Assembly: GCF_918698005.1 (NCBI RefSeq)
Contig: NZ_CAKKLJ010000001.1
Coordinates: 496,001 to 560,000 of the forward strand
Length of the DNA stretch: 64,000 nucleotides
DNA from: Microbacterium sp. Bi121
GTDB lineage: Bacteria > Actinomycetota > Actinomycetes > Actinomycetales > Microbacteriaceae
Direction: 5' to 3'
A program made the translations under genes and the position numbers. This document shows, piece by piece, positions 41,466-49,493 of the stretch (within the stretch, counting starts at the first letter, position 1; each line of letters begins with the position of its first letter). The notes under the pieces are model-generated. The model was not told the DNA's origin, did no database searches, and saw nothing but the letters and a program-made list of their open reading frames with translations.

Positions 41466-42938
41466 ATGACCTTCGCAGCCGAGATCACCGACCGCGCGAC
41501 AGCGCTGGTCGCTGTGCTCGGAGCGGACGTCGAGTCGCAGGATCTCGCGACTCGGGCGGCTCTGCTGGGCGACGCGGATGCTGTGTTGGTCGCCGAGGCG
41601 GCGGCCGCGCTGATGCGCTGCGCCGAGCTCGCGCAGGTGGCGGCCGTCGGCGTGATCGCGACTCGTTCGACGCGGGATGCCGGGCACTCGGGCCTCGCGC
41701 AGTCGCGCGGGCATCGCACGGCGTTGTCGCTCGTTCAGGAGCTCACCGGCACGGGCAAGGCGGATGCTGCGCGCAAGGTGCGCGTGGGCGAATCCCTGCT
41801 GAGCGTGCCTGAGCCGGTCGCCGACGAGGCGCTGGACGTGGGTGCGACGGTCGAGAGTCCACCGCAGCCGGCATGGGATGCTGCGCTGAGCGAGGCGCTG
41901 TTCGCGCAGACGATCACGGCGGTGCAGAACGACGCAATCAGGCAGGGGCTCGGGGAGCCTGTGGTTGTGGAGGATGATCCTGCTGCGTCTGCTGATTCTG
42001 CGGCAGAGGCCTGGGCGCTGGCGGCGGAGCATCTGATCGCAGAGGCTGCGAAGGTGTCGCTGGATGAGCTGCGGCAGACCGCGCGCTCAGTGCGCGATCG
42101 GCTCGACCCCGAGGGCGCGAAGCGCCGGTTCCTGGAGCGGTACGAACGCCGCAGCTTTCGGCTCTGGATGGATGCTGACGGCAATCGACGGGGGTCGATC
42201 CTCTTCGACGACGAGGGCTGGCTGCAGGCGCAGACCCTGCGCGACAACGCCATGCGGCCGCGGCGCGGTGGACCGCGGTTCGTCGACTCGGCGGAGCGCG
42301 AGCGGGCGGCCGATCTCACTGCGGACGAGCGGACCAACGATCAGCTCACATACGACCTGTTCTTCGACGTCGTGCGGACCGGCACACTGGCCGACGCTGA
42401 AACCGTGTTCGGCACCCGGCAGGCCGGCATCCGGCTCGTGCGGGTCGTCGACGAGCCGACGGCCCACGCCGAAGACGGTCTGACGACCCTGCCGAGAGCC
42501 GTCGCCGACCAGCACGTCTGCGACAGCGGGTACGTCCCGGTCACCGTCGACGCGTGCGGCAACCCCCTCGACGTCGGGCGAGAACAGCGACTCTTCACGT
42601 CCCGACAGCGCATCGGGCTGGCCGTGCGCGACGGCGGGTGCATGTGGCGAGGGTGCGACCGTCCCGCTTCCTATTGCGAGGCGCACCACATCGACGAGTG
42701 GAGCGCCGACGGCGGACGGACGGACATCGATCGCGGGATTCTGCTGTGCCGGTTCCACCATATGAACCTGCACCACCACGGATGGCGAATCACGCGCAAG
42801 GGGAAGGACGATTTCGTCCTCCATCCGCCGGGCGACAGGTTCGGCGCGGAGTCGATCCTGCTGCAGAAAAGCCTTCCGCTCGCGTACGCATGGGCGGGGA
42901 TCGATCCACCGCCGCGAAGATTCCGCCCGGCTGGGTGA
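41466..42938 (+). CDS. DUF222/HNH endonuclease (13E12 family)
   Basis: A 490-residue protein. The N-terminal two thirds is a DUF222 domain (LARE-rich helical region, with LTGTGKADAARKVRVG and SLDELRQTARSVRDRL), and the C-terminal part is an HNH module: CMWRGCDRPASYCEAHHIDEW then GILLCRFHHMNLHHHGW. This is the actinobacterial 13E12 group, present in many near-identical copies per genome and thought to be mobile or recombination-prone. It is directly followed by a 22-bp tandem repeat. Start at 41466 is the first ATG that fits the family. Confidence 0.9.
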   Translation: MTFAAEITDRATALVAVLGADVESQDLATRAALLGDADAVLVAEAAAALMRCAELAQVAAVGVIATRSTRDAGHSGLAQSRGHRTALSLVQELTGTGKADAARKVRVGESLLSVPEPVADEALDVGATVESPPQPAWDAALSEALFAQTITAVQNDAIRQGLGEPVVVEDDPAASADSAAEAWALAAEHLIAEAAKVSLDELRQTARSVRDRLDPEGAKRRFLERYERRSFRLWMDADGNRRGSILFDDEGWLQAQTLRDNAMRPRRGGPRFVDSAERERAADLTADERTNDQLTYDLFFDVVRTGTLADAETVFGTRQAGIRLVRVVDEPTAHAEDGLTTLPRAVADQHVCDSGYVPVTVDACGNPLDVGREQRLFTSRQRIGLAVRDGGCMWRGCDRPASYCEAHHIDEWSADGGRTDIDRGILLCRFHHMNLHHHGWRITRKGKDDFVLHPPGDRFGAESILLQKSLPLAYAWAGIDPPPRRFRPAG

Positions 42939-42992
42939 GCCGGGGCTCGGGCTCGGGCTCGAGCGATGCGGATCCGGGCCGGACTCGCCGCG

Positions 42993-43097
42993 CGGGCAAG
43001 GACCTGACGCCGAGCGGGCAAGGACCTGACGCCGAGCGGGCAAGGACCTGACGCCGAGCGGGCATGGGCCTGACGCCGAGCGGGCATGGGCCTGACG
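42993..43097. repeat. 22-bp tandem repeat, about 4.7 copies
   Basis: Unit starts CGGGCAAGGACCTGACGCCG; copies begin at 42993, 43015, 43037, 43059 and 43081. The first three are nearly identical; the last two share an A-to-T and A-to-G change (CGGGCATGGGCC), showing local duplication of variants. It lies between the HNH stop and the next gene, close to the end of the HNH gene. Confidence 0.9.
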
Positions 43098-43178
43098 AGA
43101 CGCGAGTCCGATGCGCGTGATCAGCCGGCCCGCCGCGCCCCGGCCTTCTCCTCGAACACCTCGCCTACACTCGCACCC

Positions 43179-44963
43179 ATGAGTCTCGCCGACGTCCGCA
43201 CCGCCGCCGAGGTCGAGGCGCTCGCCGCACGGATCCTCGGCTCGCGCGAGCAACCGCTCGTCCTCGTCTCGACGGATGCCGACGGCCTCTTCGCCTTCGA
43301 CCTGACCAGGCTCCGCGCTGAACTCGACGGCGTCGCCGACATCGTCACGATCGAGACCGGCACCGCCAGCCGCGACCTCGAGAACCTCATGCCGCCTAAG
43401 ACGCACGCCTTCGGCGGAGCCGCCCGCTCCTACCCGCCGGACTTCGGCTCGGCGCCCGACTGGACGCGCTCGCATCTCCGCTTCCCGGGCCACGCCGACA
43501 CCGACGACCTCATCGACGACGTGTTCTCCCAGACGCACGGACGCACGGTCGAATCGGCCCGCCCGACCCAGGTTCGTCACGCCAGCGGCACAGTCCAGGG
43601 TTTCGTCGCCGACGGCACCCGCGCCATCATCCGTCTCGACGACGGCGCGACCGTCACGGCGACCGACGACCTTCTGCCGCCCACCATCCCCCTGATCGCC
43701 GCGCTCGTCGAAGGCGGCCCGGTCGGCGGCATCCTCGAAGGCAACGAGCTACACCCGGAACCGCTCAACGCGAACCTGTCGACCTTCGCCGACGGCTCAC
43801 ATACGCTCGCGCTGGTCGTGAAGGTGACCGATCTGCGCGCGACCGTGCAGCTGCACCCGCGAGAGGCGTTCGTCCTCCGCCGGCGCGACGTCGACGTCGA
43901 CGAAGGACCCATCACCGACCTGCTGCACGTCGGCGATGTCGTCCGCGTCCGGGTGCGCCGCACCCCCGCCGGCATCGGACTCAGCTACGCGGATGCCGAT
44001 CCTGACGCACCGCTCGTTCCCTCACTCGCGCTCGTCACCGGAGGTCCGGCGTGGCTGAGCGAGGGACGGCGACGCGAAACCAGCGCGCCAGTGGGTGCGT
44101 CCGAGGGTGCCACATCCCGGTCCACCACTTCCGGGAGCGGAGCTTCCGACGCCGCCGCGGCCGGGACTGCCGAAACCGGAAGCGCCGCCGACGCGCACGG
44201 CGGGGCCGGGGGCGACGCGTCCACCGCGGGACACCTGGCGCCCGCGGCGCCTGGACCGGTCCCGGCATCCGTCGACGCCGCGATCCGGCACGACATCGGC
44301 GCCCTGTCGAGCGAAGTGGCCGCCGTGCGGCGTGATCTGCTCGCTCTCACCAATCTCGTCGCCCGCGGATCCGGTACGGCATCCGATGCTCCGGAGTTGG
44401 CGAAGCTCCGCACCGAGAACCAACAGCTGCAGAGGATGCTCTCGGACGAGCGTGCAGAGCGCGCGTCGCTGGAGGCGAAACTGGCCGACGCAGCGCAAGA
44501 CCGCCGCGACGCCGGGCGTGCGCTGCGCGATGCCCGCCGCGCCGCCGAACGGGCACATGTGGATGCGACGCCCGACGGCATCCGCATCGAGATCGAACGC
44601 ACGTGGGGCAACCGCACCGCACCAGGCGAACGCGAACGCTGGCCACTGCGGGAGTACACCTTCGGAGGGGACTTCATCGCGTCGCTCGAGGCGCTCGATG
44701 AGAACCAGCTGGCCAAGGCTGTGCGCGCCTGCGTGGATGCCGTCACCGGCCGCGACCGCGAGATCCCGGCACGGGAGCTGCACCGACTGCGCTCGGGCGA
44801 GGGCGGCGACGACTCGTACGTGGTGCGCGCCGACGGATCGAAGTGCTGGCGTTCAGCGATCGAGCAGAACACTCCCGGCGCGCGGCGCCTGCACTACTGG
44901 GAGCTGCCCGGCGGAGCCATCGAGCTCAGCCGCATCGTGCACCACGACGACACCCGCCCGTAG
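43179..44963 (+). CDS. Hypothetical protein with OB-like segment and coiled coil
   Basis: A 594-residue protein I cannot name. Residues 1-120 are an alpha/beta region (LVLVSTDADGLFAFDLTRLR). Around 230-275 an S1/OB-like stretch appears (LLHVGDVVRVRVRRTPAGIG). Then a long Gly/Ser/Ala-rich linker (about 305-365), a coiled coil (about 390-470, LRTENQQLQRMLSDERAER), and a C-terminal domain of about 110 residues (FGGDFIASLEALDENQLAKA through HYWELPGG) that resembles neither nuclease nor kinase. The start at 43179 is the ATG nearest the family-like N-terminus; no RBS is clear. Conserved-looking but unassigned. Confidence 0.7.
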   Translation: MSLADVRTAAEVEALAARILGSREQPLVLVSTDADGLFAFDLTRLRAELDGVADIVTIETGTASRDLENLMPPKTHAFGGAARSYPPDFGSAPDWTRSHLRFPGHADTDDLIDDVFSQTHGRTVESARPTQVRHASGTVQGFVADGTRAIIRLDDGATVTATDDLLPPTIPLIAALVEGGPVGGILEGNELHPEPLNANLSTFADGSHTLALVVKVTDLRATVQLHPREAFVLRRRDVDVDEGPITDLLHVGDVVRVRVRRTPAGIGLSYADADPDAPLVPSLALVTGGPAWLSEGRRRETSAPVGASEGATSRSTTSGSGASDAAAAGTAETGSAADAHGGAGGDASTAGHLAPAAPGPVPASVDAAIRHDIGALSSEVAAVRRDLLALTNLVARGSGTASDAPELAKLRTENQQLQRMLSDERAERASLEAKLADAAQDRRDAGRALRDARRAAERAHVDATPDGIRIEIERTWGNRTAPGERERWPLREYTFGGDFIASLEALDENQLAKAVRACVDAVTGRDREIPARELHRLRSGEGGDDSYVVRADGSKCWRSAIEQNTPGARRLHYWELPGGAIELSRIVHHDDTRP

Positions 44964-44987
44964 CGCGGACGCCGCCGGCCCCTCGGG

Positions 44988-45123
44988 AGGGGACGCAAGT
45001 CGTCGCTTCACGCGCGCCCAAGCGACACATTGCGCCCCCTGCGCCGGCCCGGGGGTCGCATCCCTGCGGGAGGGGTCGCAAAGGGTCGCTAAACGCGCGC
45101 CGTGACGACGTATTGCGACCCCT
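44988..45123. repeat. Pair of 53-bp palindromic intergenic repeats
   Basis: Copy 1 (44988-45040) and copy 2 (45071-45123) share most bases along their length: both begin AGGGG(A/T)CGCAA, contain a CGCTNNACGCGCGCC core, and end TTGCG(C/A)CCCCT. The end arms of copy 2 are an exact 11-bp inverted repeat; copy 1 has one mismatch. The whole stretch 44964-45172 has no gene. Looks like a REP/MITE-type element. Confidence 0.75.
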
Positions 45124-45172
45124 GCAGCGCACCGGCATCGGGCACCTCAATACTCGGTGCGCGACGCCGTAC

Positions 45173-45433
45173 TCAACCAGCGCTCGAACGGCTCATCCCT
45201 GCCGCGCGCAGCGCCATGATCTCGGCGTGCGCACTCGGGTCGTGATCGCTCGTCACGCGGTTCTGACCGGTGCCGATCACCTCCCCGTCGCGCACGACCA
45301 CCGCGCCGAACGGTCCCCCGTCATCCGCCACGTTCTTCACGGCGAGATTCACCGCCTGCCGAAGAAAGCCCTCATCAGCGGAACTTCCTGCCGAGTCGCC
45401 GTCATCGTTGATCGTCGAAGCATCCGTGTTCAT
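45173..45433 (-). pseudogene. Truncated CMP/dCMP-type (guanine/tRNA-adenosine) deaminase
   Basis: The 86 codons give the first half of a cytidine-deaminase-fold enzyme: AVNLAVKNVADDGGPFGAVVV, then the zinc-ligand HAEIMALRAA. The essential second motif, PCxxC, is missing: the frame ends a few residues after HAE. The next bases toward lower coordinates carry the 53-bp repeat. No RBS before the ATG. Most likely an inactive fragment, cut by a deletion or repeat insertion. Confidence 0.7.
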
Positions 45434-45522
45434 GGGCGACAGGGTAACCCTCGCGCCTCACAGGGCACTCAGGCCTCAGCGCTGCCCTGATAACGTTCCC
45501 TTGACGAAGCTGGAGGCGGGCA

Positions 45523-46548
45523 ATGAGCGCACGGGCACATCGCCCGACCATCAAAGAGGTCGCGCAGCACGCCGGCGTGAGCCCGATGACCGTCTCCCGC
45601 ACGCTCTCCGGTGGTCTCAACGTCAAACCCGACGTGCAGGAGCGCGTCCTCGCCGCCGTCGCAGAGCTCGGTTATCACCGCAACGAGAACGCTCGCAGCA
45701 TCCGCCCCGGCCATTCCAGCGGACTGATCGGCGTCGCCATCACCAACATCGCGAACCCGTACTACAGCACCTTCGCGCTCGGCGTCGAGGAGGAGGCCGC
45801 ACTCACCGGCCGGCGCATCCTGCTCGGCAACACGTCGGAGGATGCCGCCCGCGAGAACGCGCTCGTCAGCGACTTCCTCGGCCGCCGCGTCGAGGGGCTC
45901 ATCGTCGTACCGGCGAGCACCGAGCCCGACCATCTCGCGGCATCCCAGACACAGGGCGTCCCGGTCGTGCAGGCGTCGCGCCGCATCGACGGACTGGATG
46001 CCGACAGCGTCGTCCTCGCCGACGACGACGGCGCGCACCGCGGAACCACGGCGCTCATCGATGCCGGCCACACGCGAATCGGCTACCTCGGCAACACCCT
46101 CTCGATCTTCACCGGTCAGCGCCGACACGCGGGATTCATCCGTGCGCTCGAGGAGCGCGGCATCCCGATCGACCCGAAGCTCGTCGCCGCCGGGCAGCAG
46201 ACCGTCGACCAGGCCCGCGAAGCAACCCGCGCCATGCTGCGGATGAAGAACCCGCCCACCGCACTCTTCTGCGCCAACAACCGGAACGCCATCGGCGCGC
46301 TCAAGGAGATCAGCCGACAGCTCGGCTCGGGGCTGAAGCCCGCGTCGGAGTATCCCGAGATCATGAGCTTCGACGACTTCGAGCTCGCCGAGCTCTCACC
46401 CGTGCCGATCAGCGTCATCGACCACGATCCGCGAGAGCTGGGACGCACCGCCGCGCGACTCCTCTTGGATCGATTGGATGCCGAGGGCGACGGCGGAGCG
46501 GCACGGGAAGTCGAGCTGCCGGTGCAGCTGCGGATGCACCTGCGCTAG
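45523..46548 (+). CDS. LacI family transcriptional regulator
   Basis: A 341-residue regulator with the LacI headpiece: TIKEVAQHAGVSPMTVSRTL at 9-28, hinge ENARSIRPGHSSGLIGV, then the periplasmic-binding-protein-like effector domain. GGAGG precedes the ATG. It lies next to a perfect LacI-type palindrome in front of the ROK-kinase operon and on the same strand, 132 bp upstream of it. It is expected to repress that operon and release it on binding a sugar. Confidence 0.92.
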   Translation: MSARAHRPTIKEVAQHAGVSPMTVSRTLSGGLNVKPDVQERVLAAVAELGYHRNENARSIRPGHSSGLIGVAITNIANPYYSTFALGVEEEAALTGRRILLGNTSEDAARENALVSDFLGRRVEGLIVVPASTEPDHLAASQTQGVPVVQASRRIDGLDADSVVLADDDGAHRGTTALIDAGHTRIGYLGNTLSIFTGQRRHAGFIRALEERGIPIDPKLVAAGQQTVDQAREATRAMLRMKNPPTALFCANNRNAIGALKEISRQLGSGLKPASEYPEIMSFDDFELAELSPVPISVIDHDPRELGRTAARLLLDRLDAEGDGGAAREVELPVQLRMHLR

Positions 46549-46565
46549 GAGCGGTGCGGCGGGCG

Positions 46566-46598
46566 GTTTCGACTCGGCTGAGCCTCGCTCAACGACCC
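46566..46598. repeat. Short actinobacterial REP-like repeat, intergenic copy
   Basis: GTTTCGACTCG at one end and CGCTCAACGACCC at the other enclose a short core. The same ends occur in the copy inside the ROK gene (47250-47318), which has a longer core. It lies between the lacI-type gene and the operon promoter. Confidence 0.65.
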
Positions 46599-46623
46599 CA
46601 GCACACGACGAGCCAGAAAGGTG

Positions 46624-46658
46624 TTGACACCCCTTGCGCTCGTTGGTAACGTTACCAA
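46624..46658 (+). promoter_or_regulatory. Promoter and LacI-type operator of the ROK/sugar operon
   Basis: TTGACA at 46624-46629 is followed after 17 bp by TAACGT (46647-46652). The perfect 16-bp palindrome TTGGTAACGTTACCAA at 46643-46658 covers that -10 box. It matches the LacI/GalR operator shape (CG centre). Binding here would block RNA polymerase, so the lacI-type neighbour is the expected repressor. Confidence 0.8.
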
Positions 46659-46680
46659 TCAATCAGACGGGAGTGCGGTT

Positions 46681-47637
46681 ATGGAGCTGTGCATCGACTT
46701 CGGTGGCACCGAGATCAAGCTCGCCGTCATCGAGGGCGCCAGCATCCTGGCATCCGACCGCATCCCCGTCACCGGCAGCACCGCCGACCTCGACGCCGCC
46801 GTCACCGCTTCCCACGCGCTGATCGAGCGGGCGGGCGGCACCCCGACCTCGGCCGGCATCGCCGTCCCCGGGGTCGTCGACCCGGCATCCGGCCGCATGC
46901 TGCACGCCAACGACAAGTACGAGTTCCTGAACGACTTCGACCTGAAGCAATGGGTGCGAGAACACCTCGGGCTCCCCGCCGTCGTCGAGAACGACGCGCG
47001 CGCCGCGCTCATCGGCGAGACCTCGACCGGATCAGGATCCGGCGAGCGCGACGCCGTCCTCGTCACCCTCGGCACCGGCATCGGCACCGCCGCGATGATC
47101 GACGGCGTCCCGCTGCGCGGAGTCACCGGCCACGCCGGCATCCTCGGCGGCCACGCCACCGTCGACCTCCACGGACCGGTGTGCCCGTGCGGGAACGTCG
47201 GCTGCGGAGAGGCGCTGGCGTCGAGCTGGGCACTGCGGGAGGAGGGTACGTTTCGACTCGCTCCGCTCGCTCGACGCGCTTCGTCTGCGGCGGGTGCGCC
47301 TCCTTCGCTCAACGACCCGCAGGGCGATGGACCGTCAACGGTCAAGGAACTGTTCACGTCCGACGATCACGCCGAGATCCGAGATGAATTCCTGCAGGTC
47401 TGGGGCGCGACCGTGGTCACACTCTGCCACATGTACGACCCGCGCGTCGTCATCCTCTCCGGCGGCATCCTCCGCGCCGGCGACGCCGTCAGCGCCCCGA
47501 TCGAGACCTACGTGCGCGAACACCTCTGGCCGTCGATGACCCCACCGCGCTTCGTCGTGCCCCCAGAACCCGAATACTCCGTCGTGCGAGGGCTGAGCGC
47601 CCTTGCGCGCACCCCGCGACACCAGGAGATGAATTGA
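46681..47637 (+). CDS. ROK family sugar kinase carrying an in-frame repeat insertion
   Basis: A 318-residue ROK protein: DFGGTEIKLAVIEG phosphate loop at the start, VENDARAALIGE, TLGTGIGTAAMIDG, and the zinc motif HGPVCPCGNVGCGEALAS. After GCGEALASSWALRE comes a foreign stretch of about 23 codons (residues about 190-213, Arg/Ala-rich) that is a copy of a short intergenic repeat, then the family sequence resumes. ROK kinases phosphorylate glucose, mannose or N-acetyl-sugars. First gene of the glycan operon; ends in TTGA overlap with the next start. Confidence 0.88.
   Translation: MELCIDFGGTEIKLAVIEGASILASDRIPVTGSTADLDAAVTASHALIERAGGTPTSAGIAVPGVVDPASGRMLHANDKYEFLNDFDLKQWVREHLGLPAVVENDARAALIGETSTGSGSGERDAVLVTLGTGIGTAAMIDGVPLRGVTGHAGILGGHATVDLHGPVCPCGNVGCGEALASSWALREEGTFRLAPLARRASSAAGAPPSLNDPQGDGPSTVKELFTSDDHAEIRDEFLQVWGATVVTLCHMYDPRVVILSGGILRAGDAVSAPIETYVREHLWPSMTPPRFVVPPEPEYSVVRGLSALARTPRHQEMN
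47250..47318. repeat. REP-like repeat inserted in frame in the ROK gene
   Basis: 69 bp, exactly 23 codons, from GTTTCGACTCG to CTCAACGACCC, with the same ends as the intergenic copy at 46566-46598. No stop codon is made in the gene frame, so the repeat is translated. Confidence 0.7.
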
Positions 47638-49451
47638 GCACGCCGATCAGCGACATGCACGAAGGACACACCGAGCGCGGCCGCTACGACACCCAGCCCA
47701 CGGTTCCCTTGCCCAGTGGCGAGCGCATCCTCCGCGGTTCCGCCGCCTGGCAGACCGCCGCCCAGAACGCGACGACCCTGCTGGTGGACACCTACCCCGG
47801 CGTGAACATCCCGGCGCTCACCGCGCAGCTGCGCGACGCCCTCCCCGACTGGACCATCGTCGACGTCGAGGACGCCGCCCGCCCTGTTGTGGAGATCGAG
47901 CAGCTGATCGCCCCGAACCTCACCGACGACCGCGTCTTCGGCGTCATGAGCCACTTCACCCTCACTGACTTCTACGACGCCGGCAGGCTCGACAAGCTAG
48001 CCGGCCGCGTCACCGACCGCACGATCGTGGTCGGCTGGGGTGCTGGACTCCTGGCGGACCGCGTCGAGCGAAGCACCACGGTGCTCGTCGACATGGCCCG
48101 CTGGGAGATCCAGCTGCGCCTGCGCGCAGGAGCCACCAACTGGCGCGCCGACAACGCCGACGAAGACATCCTCCGCAAGTACAAGCGCGGCTTCTTCGTC
48201 GAATGGCGCGTCGCCGACCGCCACAAGCGCTCCCTCTTCGACACCCTCGACTTCGTCGTCGACGGCAACGCCATCGCCCCGGCCGAGCCGCACGCCGACT
48301 CCCCCGAGGCCGGCATGATCACCGGCGACGCGTTCCGCATCGCGCTGCAGGATGCCGCCACTCGCCCCTTCCGCGTCGTGCCGTTCTTCGACCCCGGCGT
48401 GTGGGGCGGCCAGTGGATGAAGTCGCTCATCGGCCTCGACCCGTCCAAGGACAACTACGCCTGGTGCTTCGACTGCGTTCCGGAGGAGAACTCGCTGCTG
48501 CTCGAGAGCGACGCGGGTGCGGACGAAGGCGGCGTCATCGAGATCCCCTCCCTCGACCTCGTCTTCGCCCAGCCGGTCGACCTGCTCGGCGCCAAGACGT
48601 TCGCACGCTTCGGTGCGGAGTTCCCGATCCGCTTCGACTTCCTCGACACCATGGACGGCGGCAACCTCAGCCTGCAGGTGCACCCGCTGACGGACTACAT
48701 CCAGAACACGTTCGGCATGGCCTACACGCAGGACGAGAGCTATTACCTGCTGGATGCCGGTGACGACGCTGTCGTCTACCTCGGCACCAAGAACGGCATC
48801 GACCAGGATGCGATGCTCGCAGACCTCGCCACCGCGCAGCAGGGCGAGACGCCCTTCCCCGCCGAGAAGTACATCAACTCCTACCCGGCCCGCAAGCACG
48901 ACCACTTCGCGATCCCCTCGGGCACGATCCACTGCTCCGGCGCGAACTCGATGGTGCTCGAGATCTCGGCCACGCCGTTCATCTTCACGTTCAAGCTCTG
49001 GGACTGGGGCCGCGTCGGGCTCGACGGCATCCCGCGGCCCGTCCACCTCGATCACGGCGCCCGCAACATTCAGTGGGACCGCGACACCGACTGGGTGAAC
49101 GAGAACCTCATCGACCAGGTCGAAGAGATCAGCCGCACCGGCGACACGATCGAGGAGCGCACCGGCCTGCACGCGCTCGAGTTCATCGAGACCCGCAGAC
49201 ACTGGTTCACCCAGGGCGCAGACCATGACACCGACGGAACCGTCAACGTCATCAATCTCGTCGAGGGCGATGAAGCGCGCGTGGTCAGCCCGTCCGAGGC
49301 CTTCGAGCCCTTCATCGTGCACTATGCCGAGACGTTCATCATCCCGGCGTCCGTCGGGGCCTACCGGATCGAGCGCACCGAGCGGACGCGCAGCGACCGC
49401 CTCGCCACCGTGAAGGCGTACGTCCGAGGATCCCGCACGACCGACAACTGA
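47634..49451 (+). CDS. Class I mannose-6-phosphate isomerase-like protein (long form)
   Basis: A 605-residue protein with a TTG start overlapping the ROK stop and AGGAG at the right distance. The C-terminal two thirds resembles the cupin-type isomerase of class I ManA: FFDPGVWGGQWMK, then GGNLSLQVHPL (His/Gln zinc ligands) and PSGTIHCSGANSM. The N-terminal 200 residues are an additional domain with a nucleotide/kinase-like pattern (TIVVGWGAGLLADRVERSTT), unusual for ManA. It probably isomerises a phosphorylated sugar from the kinase encoded before it. Confidence 0.75.
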   Translation: MSTPISDMHEGHTERGRYDTQPTVPLPSGERILRGSAAWQTAAQNATTLLVDTYPGVNIPALTAQLRDALPDWTIVDVEDAARPVVEIEQLIAPNLTDDRVFGVMSHFTLTDFYDAGRLDKLAGRVTDRTIVVGWGAGLLADRVERSTTVLVDMARWEIQLRLRAGATNWRADNADEDILRKYKRGFFVEWRVADRHKRSLFDTLDFVVDGNAIAPAEPHADSPEAGMITGDAFRIALQDAATRPFRVVPFFDPGVWGGQWMKSLIGLDPSKDNYAWCFDCVPEENSLLLESDAGADEGGVIEIPSLDLVFAQPVDLLGAKTFARFGAEFPIRFDFLDTMDGGNLSLQVHPLTDYIQNTFGMAYTQDESYYLLDAGDDAVVYLGTKNGIDQDAMLADLATAQQGETPFPAEKYINSYPARKHDHFAIPSGTIHCSGANSMVLEISATPFIFTFKLWDWGRVGLDGIPRPVHLDHGARNIQWDRDTDWVNENLIDQVEEISRTGDTIEERTGLHALEFIETRRHWFTQGADHDTDGTVNVINLVEGDEARVVSPSEAFEPFIVHYAETFIIPASVGAYRIERTERTRSDRLATVKAYVRGSRTTDN

Positions 49452-49493
49452 CCCGAAACACCGACACCAGCAATCCAGAACAAAGGAGTTCCC

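Noticed and set aside
42993..43097. 22-bp tandem repeat as a CRISPR array
   Set aside because: Units are directly joined with no unique spacers, and there are no cas genes.
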